Assembly: GCA_012932865.1 (NCBI GenBank)
Contig: SAXG01000010.1
Span: 248,001-312,000, forward strand
Length of the DNA: 64,000 bases
Origin: Amylostereum areolatum
Lineage: Eukaryota > Basidiomycota > Agaricomycetes > Russulales > Stereaceae
Reading direction: 5' to 3'
Made by a program: the position numbers and the translations under genes
Notes under the pieces: model-generated
The model's input: only the letters and a program-made list of their open reading frames with translations
Database searches by the model: none
Told to the model about the DNA's origin: nothing
Shown here: positions 11,883 through 22,445 of the stretch, piece after piece
Layout: each line of letters opens with the position of its first letter
How positions within the stretch are numbered: position 1 is the stretch's first letter

Positions 11883-13822
11883 ATGCATCTCCTCGACGTC
11901 TTCAAGTCGAAACATAGGCGACGCTCGTCCTTTCGAAACCCCCAGTTCCGGGGGAGCGTCAAGGACGAGCTCGAAGTGTGGGATCCGTGGGCATACAGTC
12001 CATACTCGCCTGCGCAGACCCCGTTCACGATGCATCCCAACGCGTCGCGGTTGTCCGCCAGGTCAAACGAGGCGAGCGTACTTTTGATGGGCCTCCGCGC
12101 CATCGCTAATGCATCCTTGACCTTCAGACTGGCGAAGACGAGGAGGCGAGGCTTTATTTCCTCACCTCGTCTGACCGCGCTGACCGCGCATTAAAATTCA
12201 GTCATGGCAAATTCTCAACACTCCAACCCCGAGTCGCGCCCGCAGCTCCACTACCACCTCCAGTCCGAGCCTCCTATCCGATGATGACACCATGAGCACA
12301 CGAAGCGTCCCCGTGCGTCGCCACGCACCTATGGTTCCCGTCGTGCAGCGCCAGGCGACGTCCAGCCGTCTACACGAGGAGTTCTCGACTGCTTCCTCCA
12401 CGCCTGTGATCCCCATTTCGCCGATGACGGTCTCGACGGACGACACGGTGACGGTGACGGATGTGCAGATACCAACGCCTGTGATGCCCGGGAGACCGAT
12501 CCGGTATCGCACGGAACGCGGGGGTGGTCACGGTGACGGGGGACATGCGTCCGGTTCAAGATCACCAAGGCCGGGATCCGCGCCTGTTCACACCGGAAGA
12601 AGGTCGCCCAGCGAGCAACGCGAGATAATAAGCTCCAGTTATCGGGTATGTGCGGTCTCCTCTCTCGAGGTCTGACTGAAGTTCATTTGAGAATTATGAC
12701 AGACAAGGGCATCGCCCAACGAACGTGGCCACGATGATCGTGGGCATGCATCTGGTTCAGGATCTCCAAGACCGGGGTCGGCGCCCGTCCACACTGGAAG
12801 GAGATCGCCCAGTGAGCAGCGAGAGCGTGAGCGCGAGCTGATGAGCTCCAGCTTTCGGGTGAGTATAAATTCCCCTCTAGTGCCCCGACCGAAGGTCATT
12901 TAAGATCTATTGTAGGCGAGGGCATCACCCAGCCCTACGCCCAGCAGCGTCTCTTCCAGCATCGTGCACACGCTCAACAACTGGTACTCGCATACACGTA
13001 CGTCCCTCTTCTTCTCGTGATACTCGTCCCTGATGATAGACTGTACCGGCATGACGTTTGTGTGGCAGGTTCCTGCAGCTTCCGATAGAAGAACGTGGGA
13101 GACCTATCGCACGCGATTCGGACAGAAAGAAACGGAGCACGTTCTACATCGTTCCGCCGGGGATGAACGTCATATTCCAGGATGCAGACTGGGAATGAAA
13201 TAACTAGGTGCGTTTCCTTCCCTTTCTCCGGGCCACGCAGCTGACGACTTCGATGTCTTTACTCTGATCATAGAGTGGGGGACTTCAACATAAACGCCGC
13301 TCCCGTTGAATACCAAGAGGCGCCGATTATACTCAAGGATGAGGAGGGGCGGGTGATATACCAGTGCGACTGCGTTTTTTCTATCATCGTTACTGCGTTT
13401 CTAATGAGGTCTGAGCAGGACTGGAGACGATAGCCGGGACGAAGATGATTCTGCTGACCGTCCCAATGTCATTCATCTTGGACAGTTCTTACCAGAAGGG
13501 TAGGCACGACCCATCTGTCCGGAAATCGAGTCGGTGGGCTGACGGATCTATCCAGGTATCGCAGTGCACGATCGACGTCGCCTATCACGGTCTCGCTTGA
13601 CCAGCGCGGACGAGACATGTTAATGTACGCCCATGCATACTCTTCAACCGACGACTGCATACTTACCTTTGCGCCACTAGTTATTCGGATGAGCGCAAGA
13701 AATTTGAATCGAGGTCTCGCCATGACCGATCGCGGAAAGAGCCCCGGAAAACTCGCTCTCCGAGTGCGCAGAGCTCGCGTACCGCCAGCGATATGAGCAG
13801 GCTGACCTCGGTCGGGCGATGA
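11883..13822 (+). CDS. uncharacterised basidiomycete protein with duplicated exon
   Basis: No function was recognised. The model starts MHLLDVFKSKHRRRSSFRN (11883). It splices at AGC|gtactt into TGEDEEARLYFLTSSDRAD, then runs through a Ser/Pro/Arg-rich region. There, two consecutive exons are near copies (SGSRSPRPGSAPVHTGRRSP and SGSGSPRPGSAPVHTGRRSP, about 12540-12645 and 12705-12858), each followed by a short intron. The C-terminal half has KKRSTFYIVPPGMNVIFQDAD, then RVGDFNINAAPVEYQ, IILKDEEGRVIYQ and NVIHLGQFLPEG, ending SDMSRLTSVGR. The join FQDAD to GNEITRVGDFN needs one base removed at about 13190 (GACTGGGAATGAA). The frame also switches near 12285 by a route I could not resolve, so the exon model is approximate. 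The conserved-looking YIVPPGM...GNEITRVGDF core suggests a family typical of mushroom genomes. Confidence 0.5.
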
Positions 13823-14104
13823 TCCTGCCATGAGGCCGGAGTGTTGAGGCTTGAAGTCTCGAAGATTACCCCGTATGATGTGATATGATACTAACTCGGA
13901 GTCTACTGAACCTTCTTGTTCGCCCCCACTTACTTATCTACTTATGTACTCAGGTCTCCACAGCTTTTCACGTTCGACGGGACTGTCCATTTCAGAGACC
14001 AGCTAGTGTATCTCCCAAAGATGAAACCAGTGTACAATTCTATTCCTAGTGGGTACACACTCACTACATATATTCACAACCCCTGTATTGACTCTAGTCT
14101 CTAC
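13823..14104. other. convergent intergenic region
   Basis: A short 3'-3' spacer lies between the orphan gene (plus) and the F-box gene (minus). It is AT-richer than its surroundings, and nothing was recognised. Confidence 0.4.
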
Positions 14105-15777
14105 TTAGTAAAGGATAAGATGTAATGGCGTCCCTCCTTGGCCTTCCAAGTCACCGATATGACGGAGATGTAACCTTTGACGATACCTAGCATTATGGCA
14201 GCATCCCTTCGTACCTGTAAACATTATGAGTCCTTTCTTCAGACAGAATTGACAATGTAGCTTACGGCAGTAATCCCACGGATCCTCCACGACGCTGCAT
14301 ACCGTCGTCCGAGCGAGCTCGAGCACATCTGACTCCTTTACGACAGCACAGTTGATCACCCGGATCTTTTCTATGGGACACGAGCGCCTTCCCGTAGGGC
14401 TATCCACGCCTGTCGACACGCGTGACGAGACCAAATCCACTAGGGTTTGTCCCGCGAGCTGCTCGCACCACCTTAAATCGAGGGATTTTAACTTTGGACA
14501 CAGGCCGTGCGGCCCCTTAAGCGTGCCAAACACTTCGTCTGCGACTTCTGTCTCGTGGAGGTGCAGGGTCTCCAGGTGGGGGAGCAGCTTGAAGCAGCTC
14601 ACGAAGTCGGAACCGGGGAGATCGACGTCGTGCAGCACGAGATTGACCAGCGGGGGGCTGCAGCGCTGGAGGAGCGATAGGATGGCAGCGCCTGTCGGGG
14701 CATGCGGGAAGTTCTGTGGATCTTGGACGGAGCGGAGGTTAGGGTACGTAAGGAGGGGGTTTCGATATGATGAAGGAGTTCCGTGAAGTCGTGATGCGAG
14801 TTCAGAGTGAGATTCTCGAGAACAGCGAGCGTCGCGGGAGAGCGGTGTGACTGGTCTTCGCTTACTGTAAAAGTGTCTGTATAGCTGAATGGTGTGATGA
14901 TAGTGAGCGACCGAAGGCTGGAGAGTGATTGGAGCATGTTCAAGAGCGGGGACGGGTCCTCGGCGGAGTCCAAATTCGTCAATTCCAGGGTCAGGTCATG
15001 AACTTGTGTAGGGATAGTCGGTGGGAATTTGTTGGAAATGATGTGCACAGTATGCAAGTCGGATGAGTGTGGGAATGCTGTTTGAAGGGCGGAGAGTTCC
15101 CATTCTTCGTCCGTCTCGTCGATGCCCGGGTCGAGGGACGTGTCGACGGTCAACGTCGTGAGGCGGGGAGCTGAGTGGGTACACCGAGCCAGGACGACGT
15201 TTGCAAACCTCGTCACCCTAGTTGTCAGGCTGAAGGCTCGCCATTGAGCTACTCGATCGAGAAGAAGGTCGAAGGCGTGGATAAAATGCAAGTCGACCGC
15301 GGCTATATCCACGCTGATATGGAGAGGAGCCTCGCGCGCTTTTGACAGCCAGAAACGCATCTTGCCTACGGGGTCAAGGTTGTCGCTGCTCAAGTGGACG
15401 TGAGCCCATACGCTCGGCGCGGAAGCTGCCTGTCGCCACTTTGCACAAACTTGGGAGACGACGAGGGGAGCTTTGGTCCATCCACCGCGAACGCAGTGTT
15501 CGAATATGTGCGCGAGGACCTCGTCGGGGGCGCGTCGTGCGAGGGTAATCTTGCCCCTACATTTCGATATGAGGTCGAGATAGTGCGCTTTCCTGGCATT
15601 GAGGCGACCAATCTGATGGCTGAGAGCTTGCACTTCGACGTCGATGGATGCGATGGACGCCCGGTGGGTTTGGATATCATCCTCGACGTTGAGGATGTCC
15701 TGCACGGTGAGATTACCACGGTCGGAGGGGTCCATGTCTATAGGGAGAATAGCGGCTTTACAACCGGAACAATGCAA
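14105..15777 (-). CDS. F-box protein with leucine-rich-like C-terminal part, one frameshift
   Basis: This is a likely substrate receptor of an SCF ubiquitin ligase, from the family strongly expanded in Agaricomycetes. A short coiled-coil (VEVQALSHQIGRLNARKAHYLDLISK, within about residues 45-70) precedes the F-box (LARRAPDEVLAHIFEHCV... then VVSQVCAKWRQAASAPSVW). Strand/helix repeats follow, such as LRSLTIITPFSYT and LAVLENLTLNSH. The frame fails between about 14712 and 14770: HHIETPSLRTLTS continues best as VQDPQNFPHAPTGAAILSLL, which is in another frame (net one base missing). VNLVLHDVDLPGSDF and LPHLETLHLHETEVADEVF then follow to the end. A 51-nt in-frame intron-like segment (GTAAGC...ACAG, about 14218-14268) may be removed near the end. 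The start could also be the Met at 15735. Confidence 0.7.
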
Positions 15778-17232
15778 AGGCTTTGGGATGTGTCGGTTTG
15801 AAGGTTAGGGGGACGGGATTCCAGGGATGCTGGCGAATTAGGATGTATAGTCTTGGTACAGTCAGATCCCTATTAGCAGTGGGATAGTTGTGCAATGTTT
15901 CATTCCCTAGTTCAAAGCTTCGGTAAGATCCTCACACTTTTGTAGAGAGGTTCTGGGATGTTCCTCACGGAACTTTAGCTTTATGTACCTGTCCTTGAGG
16001 TTGTGGTAGGGGGAGGAGGGAAATCCGACAACGGGCTCGGAGCCGCCGGCCAGCGCCGGCCAGGACGTCTCGGTCTCGGCCGGCATGATCATGAATCTCG
16101 CCGCGGCGTCAACGCGTTCTCCCTCACCAACGGTCTCAACATCCACCACTTTGCGCGTCAAGATAGCTTCTCTCATGCTCGAGGTGTGTTGGTTTTTCCC
16201 CTTCATCTCTTCCACGATGATTCAGAGTGGAATCTTTACCGACCCGCAATCGATGAACCATACATCTGCTGGGTCGACGTGAAGACCAGAAATGTTCTAG
16301 ATACTGCTGACCTTCGTCTGCTTTTCTACCTCGGTTTTTCTCGTGCTAACTGTTGGTTCGATTTCAGCTCCCTTGACCCCCTTCCTCTCGTAACCTTTAT
16401 CTCTGTGATGTCTATGATGTCGATACGAGCCTCAGGTTCCTCCGAGTTCCCGCCCTCCATACCCTTCTCAGCAACGTCACGGCCTAGCCTTCACGGCACA
16501 CGCCGTGCCTTTGGACTCTAGCAAAATGGCTACACAAGGGTCTGGCATCAACGTTCATTCACACACCAAGGCCTTCACCTCGCAATCCATGCTCATCCAT
16601 CACAGCTATGTTGCGCAGGTTAGAATAGGTGCGTCGTACTTTCTGGGGAGGCAGTTCCTGTATACGATGACTTTCGGTTGGAACCTGGAGGCGAGACTGA
16701 TTTCATGTCAAAACTCATGCGATAGCATACGGAGTGGCAGGCCTCCCCATGGCAGGTAGGAAACCTTACTCGACCACCAGGCACGATGTACTACATTCTA
16801 CGTGACATGGTCATCTCATACAGAAGGGCCGTTACTGTACCAATGAAATCGAATGGTTTGTGATATATACGTGACATGCAGCCCCCACCATAACACGGCG
16901 AGTTTGAGTCACCCAAAAACTGAGTTGGCCTTATGCTGATCTCAGGTGTCTCGGCGTCAGTAAGTAATAAGTAGTAGTAGCACGGCTTTGTGCGCCGTGC
17001 AAAATGATATCCGAGAACGCAGCGACAATTGGCCTACATATAATAATACCCACCAACTGTCTGCGTTGGCCGACGTTATAAGCAGAAGCAAGTAGAATGT
17101 GGGAGACGTGAAAGATACTTTGAAGTCAAGACGCGTCTCAAGTGTGTTGTGAGTCAAGACGCGCTCTTTCTTCTTCACTCCGACCGACCATCCACGGACC
17201 ACATATACTCTCATATTCCTGCCTCCAACGCC
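15778..17232. other. gene-poor stretch before SSU72
   Basis: About 1.45 kb with no certain gene. It contains the weak minus-strand frame at 15907-16215 and an overlapping plus-strand frame at 16003-16521 (with NAFSLTNGLNIHHFARQDSF). Its last part (about 17060-17232) is the presumed SSU72 promoter and leader. Confidence 0.35.
15907..16215 (-). CDS. possible 3' part of an unrecognised gene
   Basis: An open frame with GC-rich third positions runs through REAILTRKVVDVETVGEGE and MPAETETSWPALAGGSE and ends LTEALN. A GT-AG intron (GTACAT...AAAAG) could change the last residues. I found no upstream exons I trust and no family. The opposite strand is also open here (16003-16521), so the coding strand is uncertain. 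Confidence 0.25.
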   Translation of the reverse strand: MEEMKGKNQHTSSMREAILTRKVVDVETVGEGERVDAAARFMIMPAETETSWPALAGGSEPVVGFPSSPYHNLKDRYIKLKFREEHPRTSLQKCEDLTEALN

Positions 17233-18362
17233 ATGGATCCCAGACGTGCGCGCGATCCACGACTTGCCCGCGCAGCCGATCCACGTTTGCAGCGCCCCGC
17301 ATCCAATTCCCCTGCCCCCGGTCCTCCTCAGCAATACTACAACCAACCTCCGCCCATCCAACAATCAACATCCTCAACTCCACACAACGCCACGCCCCCT
17401 CAAGCTTTCTTCAACGCCGGCGAAGCTGTCGCACAACAACTTACGCAGGCGAACATCCCAGCTCCATTGCATCCCTCGTCGGACCCTCAAGCAGGCACGG
17501 TCTCGAAGTACAAGCAGCGGCCGCTATTTTGCGTCGTGTGCGCGAGCAATCAGGTGCGTACAGGAACTACTTCCCCAAGCTTGAGCTTTCAACATTGCAT
17601 AGAATCGATCCATGGAGGGACATTACGTTCTGTCGTGAGTACGCCCTGCCCTCTTTCATCTCTTCTCCGAGTCAGACAAGGCCCACCAGAAAAGCCGGTT
17701 TCCGCGTCATATCTTCGGGCACAGGATCCGCCGTACGCCTGCCAGGTCCCTCAATAGACAAGCCGAACGTATATCCGTTCGGCACGCCCTATAACGACAT
17801 CTACGAAGAGCTCAACTCGAAAGACCCCCGTCTGTTCGTCGTTCATTGCTGAAAGGGAGACCTTCGGACTGACGCAGTGCGAGACAGGTACTCCGCCAAC
17901 GGTATCTTGCAAATGCTCGACCGTAATCGTAATATCAAGCGGGCCCCGGAGCGATGGCAGGATACGCGTACGGTGGCGGATGTCGTTATAACTTGCGAGG
18001 AGAGGTGCTTCGACAGTGTGTGCGAAGGTGCGTTCCATGTCACACAGGCCTCCATTCGCTTTCGACCTGCCTGACCAACACGATAGATCTCCTCGCCCGC
18101 GGCAGGCGAATTCAACCGTGTCGTCCATGTGATCAACATTGAGATCAAGGATAACCACGAGGAAGCTCTCATTGCAGGGCGTGCGATCATCGACCTTGCC
18201 TCAGCAGTATGTGCTGCCTCCCTCTCCAATGTGCGTAATACCAATTGACTGTCTGAACAGCTGGATAGTACGGAAGATATCGACGAGAACATCGGCGCCA
18301 TCCTTCAGGCTCAGCAAGAGAAACACCCCCACAGTCTCTTGCATAGCGTCGCGTATTACTAA
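17233..18362 (+). CDS. SSU72: RNA polymerase II CTD phosphatase Ssu72, one frameshift
   Basis: Ssu72 dephosphorylates Ser5-P/Ser7-P of the RNA polymerase II CTD and acts in cleavage/polyadenylation. Six exons: 17233-17553, 17603-17634, 17690-17833, 17888-18027, 18087-18206 and 18261-18362. The low-complexity N-terminus ([12 protein letters not shown], ~100 aa) is a fungal extension. The CX5R phosphatase loop CASNQNR spans the first intron, and [17 protein letters not shown] and [13 protein letters not shown] follow. The Asp-containing [13 protein letters not shown] precedes [17 protein letters not shown], and the C-terminus ends SVAYY. Exon 18087-18206 is 120 nt, one base too long. LLARG and GEFNRVVHV are joined only if the extra A near 18104 (GGCAGGC) is ignored. 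All other exons are in exact phase. Confidence 0.93.
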
Positions 18363-18945
18363 ACTCCGTGTATCAGTTGACTTTACCCTCACATTTCGCG
18401 CGCGCGATTTCCCTGGAAATGTTGGCCACAGGGTCAAGCGTTCCAAATGCAGCACCCAGGAGGTACCTCAATAACTTCGTACCGTTGTCATAATACACCT
18501 ATGTACTGTAGATCTCGTTTGTATGCTAATGATTAAAACACACATGCACAACCCGGCGAAAGAGGGATACCCGACAAAGGCGTTCGCACGCGAAAGCGAC
18601 GTGAGGGACGTGGACCGATGTACTGTACAAAAGGGATGACTATAAGGCAAGGGCACGGTAGGCGAGGGCATCGAGTCGCAGGGCGAGAGCGACGAGCACG
18701 CTGCACCCACCGCGCCGTATTCAAGGAAGATACGGAACGTGAAGGGGAAAGGCGATGACTATGATACAGAGGGGGAGACATGTGCTGTGACTATGGATAC
18801 AGTGCAAATATGGACACGGAATGGCAAACCGGGATGGGGGAGGAAATATATACTATGATACAGGGTATGTGGCAGACATCACTCTGATCCGTCTTCGTTA
18901 GGCCATCGAGGCGCGTCAGAACCAGAGGGGAGGAGAGGGGGACGC
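18363..18945. other. convergent intergenic region
   Basis: This 583-base stretch lies between the 3' ends of SSU72 (plus) and the HMG-box gene (minus). No gene, repeat or RNA was recognised. It must contain both polyadenylation regions. Confidence 0.4.
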
Positions 18946-21014
18946 TCACAGAGCGGCCGAGCCTTGCTGGCGAACCTCCTCGCCCGACTGTACCTGCGCA
19001 CTCGCCTCGACTTTCACCTCACCAACCGCAACCTGCCTCTCCACCTCCATCCCCGCCTCCATCCCCTGCGCGCTCGACTCCGGACCCTGCCCCTGCGACA
19101 GAAAGGCGTTCGACTCGGCGTCCGCGCTGCCGAAGGCGAGAAGCCGTGGTCCACCCAAGTGATCCCGAGGTCGGCGGGGTCGAGCTGGAGCCGAGGCGAG
19201 GACGTGGTCGAAGTAGGCCACGCGAGGTTCGGCTCCCATGGGGACCAGTTGGCGAGCTGGTGGGATGCGGGCCAGGAGGACTGGGCTTGGGCTTGGGACC
19301 ACTGGGCACGAGGGTCGAGGTTGTCGAGGTTAAGCGCAAGGTGGGCGGAGGAGACGTGCATCGGGGTGAGCGGTCGCGATTGGGGCTGGGAGGGGTGGTG
19401 GGGCGAGGAGAAAGTGTTGAAGCCTTCGGGGAGAGCAAGCTCGCCGGCGTTGGACGTGTCGGCGGACGCTTGCGAAGGCTGGGAGATGTTCTGGAAGGTC
19501 GCCGCGGTAGGAGTCTACGCGAAATAGGAATGGATCAGCGGGAGGAGGGCGAAAGAAGGAGAGAGAGGACTGACGGCGTCGAAATCAGGGCAAAGGGGCG
19601 AGAGCGGAGGCAGCAAGCTCGGCGGTCGTGCAGAACATCGCGCTCGTAGTACCTTCCTGGAACGTGTACGTCTTTGGTGCGAAGGGGTTCGTTGAGCCGG
19701 GATGCGACTGTGCCTGCGTCTGCGTCTGCTGCACCTGCGTCTGCTGCACCTGCGCCTGTTTCTGCACCTGCATTTGTTGCGACTGCTGGTGAGACTGTTG
19801 TTGCGAATGTTGCTGCTGCTGGTGAGGCTGCTGTTGCGGATGTTGCTGCTGCTGATGCTGCTGCTGCTGGTACTGTTGCTGGTACTGTTGCTGCGGGTAC
19901 GGCGGGAGCAACGGCGCCTCAAACGGAGGAACGACAGGCATCGGCTGAGGGCGTGGGCGCATCAACCAGTTGGGCGGACAAGGCATGCCGAGCGCCGCGT
20001 AGATCTCCTGCGGCGTCGCCCACGCCGGCGGGGGAGGGCCACGCGGGAACGGCGCGGACGCGCCCTCAAGGTCCGTCTTCAGGTCGGAGGACTCGCTGTC
20101 GCCGGCGCGGCGCTGCGAGCGACGACGGCGCGCGGGAGGGGGGGCCTTGCCGATGTACTCCTTGAAGTACTTCTCGCGGATTTCCTGGATGCGATCCTTG
20201 CCGTTGGTCTCCGTGCCCGCCTCGCGGCCCTTGCCCTTCCCGCGCGGGGCGCGGGGCGCGGGCGTGAACTTGTACCCAGGGTTTGCGGCCGCGTGCGCGA
20301 GGAGGGCCTCGCGCCCCCTGTCCTGCCACTTCTTCTTCTCGTCCACGGGCATCATGTTCCAGATCTGGCCCGCGACCTTGCTCAGATCCTGCTGCTTGCG
20401 CGTCTCCGACGACGGAATGACGCCCTTGCGGAGGAGGTCGGAGCGGAAGAGCATGAAGGCGTTCGGAGGGCGCGGGATATGCGCGGGTTGGGATTGGGAT
20501 TTCTTGGAGGGAGACGGGGAGGGAGACGCGTCGGAGTCGGTCGCGGCACGGGCGACGGTAGGGCGGGTGGCGGGGGCGGAGGCGGGGGCGGGGGCGGGGG
20601 AAGAAGCGGGTGCAGAGGCGGGGGCAGGTGCAGAGAGAAGTTGGGATTGTGCGTACAGGCGCTGTTGCTCAACCCAGTGGTTCATGAGCTCGGGAGGGAT
20701 GCTATTAGGGAAGTTGTGCGCGGCGGGGAGGGGGGAAGGCGTGAAGGCGCGCGGGGCGCCTTGGGACGAGGCGAGGGAGGGAGAGCTGCAGCTCGAGGGA
20801 GGATATGAGCGCGTGCTGGTCGTCGAGAATTCTGAGTCTGTGGAGTACGGATCGACGGTGGGCGTCGACCTGTTAGAATGCAATGAGAGTAAGTCTGCGT
20901 GTGACAAAGCTGTCGCCGATTCCGCGCTCCCGAATCAGCACATTTGCGATAACGAGAAGGAAAGAGGACGCGCGACGCACCGTTGAGAGAAAGCGGCATA
21001 CCGTTAAAATTCAT
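18946..21014 (-). CDS. HMG-box transcription factor with poly-Q tract
   Basis: This is a sequence-specific DNA-binding protein of the SOX/MATA-HMG type found in fungi. The HMG box reads HIPRPPNAFMLFRSDLLRKG, then LSKVAGQIWNMMPVDEKKKW and AHAAANPGYKF (about 20500-20270). Upstream is Ser/Pro/Ala-rich sequence. Downstream come a basic stretch (PPPARRRRSQRR), PPPPAWATPQEIYAALG and a long Gln/His tract (about 19880-19730). A GT-AG intron (about 19574-19516) joins PDFDA to TPTAATFQNIS. The tail LGITWVDHG passes into LAFGSADAESNAFLSQGQG only with a one-base frame change near 19155. The start is unresolved: the open frame has no ATG 5' of VDPYSTDSEF. An upstream exon at ATG 21014 (MNFN) or the ATG near 21118 must be spliced in, and only the latter gives matching phase. 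Bounds at the 5' end are therefore tentative. Confidence 0.75.
19727..19905. repeat. poly-glutamine-coding trinucleotide tract
   Basis: CAG/CAA-type triplets (CTG/TTG on the plus strand) encode blocks such as QQQYQQQYQQQQHQQQQ and later QTQVQQTQTQAQ in the HMG-box protein. The triplets are mixed, so the run is only moderately pure. Confidence 0.85.
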
Positions 21015-22445
21015 CTTCTTAGGGCTACAGGGTGGCACGGCGGCGAGGAATCCGAGAGGGCGTTATGCTACAGTGGAGAGCGTTCAAAGAAAGAAGACAG
21101 AGGGCGGAGAGGCGCCATGGCGTCCGAATTTATAGCGGCACCGCCGAGCACCGCGCGCGCCGACAAAGTCACTTTCGGAGCTCCCGTGAAAGAACTGGAC
21201 GGTGGAAGGAGAAAGAAAGGAGAGGTTGAGAGAGGGCCCCCGTCTGAGCCACCTGGTAAATCCCGAACACGTTTTCCCGGGAGGTGTGACCGACCGAAAG
21301 GGAGCCGGGGGGAAAGAGGCATGGGCCGCTCCAACGATTTTTTCGGCCGCGCGTGACGAAAGGGAAGGGTGAGCAGTATGCGGCGAGCAGGGCTTGATAG
21401 ACAAACGTTGGTGTGGGCACGGCTGAGTCCTGGACACGACTCGGCTGCGAGGCCTTGTGCGGGACCCCAACGGCGGCGGGACGCCCAGCACGAGGCGTTA
21501 GGGAGGGCGAAATGCTCACGGAAAATCGAGGTAGAAATTGATATGATTGTGTAATACTTGCCAACGTGCTGGAGAGTTCCGGCTCGCGCCGTATCTGCGA
21601 AACAACGAAGTTGTGGGCAAGAAACGGCCGCGCAGAGAGAGGAGGAGGGGGAGCGGAGAGCATGGGATGATTTTTGCAAGGCATTCCGCTCTTTCCTGGG
21701 CGTGCACGGCCTGGCAAGGACGATGTAACAAGTTAATTGGGCGTACACTTGGACCCACAGCAGATCGAAAAAAGGGAGATGCAGGGGGGAACGCACCAGT
21801 GGAAAGCAGACGGCCATGAGGCTTCGCCTCGAGGCAGAACACGTTTTCGAAGCATCAAACGCGTCCTTTGAACAGAACAGACACGAGGCAGACAGACTCC
21901 GAGTGGCGTGCTGGATATCAGACAGTCCCCAGCCAGAGCTTGCGGCTCGCGCTGCATGCGCGTCCAACGACTTGCGGGAGAAGCGTGAAGGCAGGTCAGG
22001 ACGGGCGTCGGGAGGGCAGGAAGGGCCACGTCGAGACGGATAGCTCTTGTAGGAACTAGGAAAGCGCGCGAGCCAAGCTTCAGGGACGGGTTCGCGCCAA
22101 GGAGTCGGCACTGGCGAGAGACAAAGCAAGGCTCTGGCGCGGATTATTTTTTGGAGGCGTGCAGCCGTTTCCCGTCGGTCCTGCACCAGGTCCTGGCATT
22201 CGCAGCCGATCCACGGCGCTGCCCCCGTCCTTCGCTTATCAGAATAGGATTATGTCTGTCCTTCTCCCGGGCCTCGCATTGAATATAAGGGGCAATTCCC
22301 GATTACTACGTTTCGTTCCCTACGGTCTGTACAGAATCTATAACCTCCACCACCGCAGAAATCTAAGAAACCACGGTTGGTAGTAAGTCGTAGAGTCGGG
22401 CGGGCCAGATCAGAGGATAGAACGGACGTACACGTCTAAACCCCT
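21015..22445. other. long upstream region of the HMG-box gene
   Basis: About 1.4 kb lies between the HMG-box gene and the SUA5 stop, and both genes are on the minus strand. It holds several open frames without family resemblance and purine-rich runs (e.g. 21630-21660). A TTATATT on the minus strand near 22270 is too far from the presumed start to assign. It may contain a 5' exon of the HMG-box gene. Confidence 0.35.

Noticed and set aside
16003..16521. Possible peroxidase-like gene from the motif NAFSLTNGLNIHHFARQDSF
   Set aside because: Resemblance is vague, no heme-ligand context or further exons could be found, and the opposite strand is equally open.
19702..20808. Long plus-strand open frame (368 codons) opposite the HMG-box gene
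   Set aside because: It is a Leu/Arg-rich shadow produced by the GC-rich, CAG-repeat coding strand; the minus strand carries a real HMG box.
20905..20907. Translation start of the HMG-box protein at TTG 20907
   Set aside because: A non-ATG start is not credible in this setting; a spliced upstream ATG exon is more likely.
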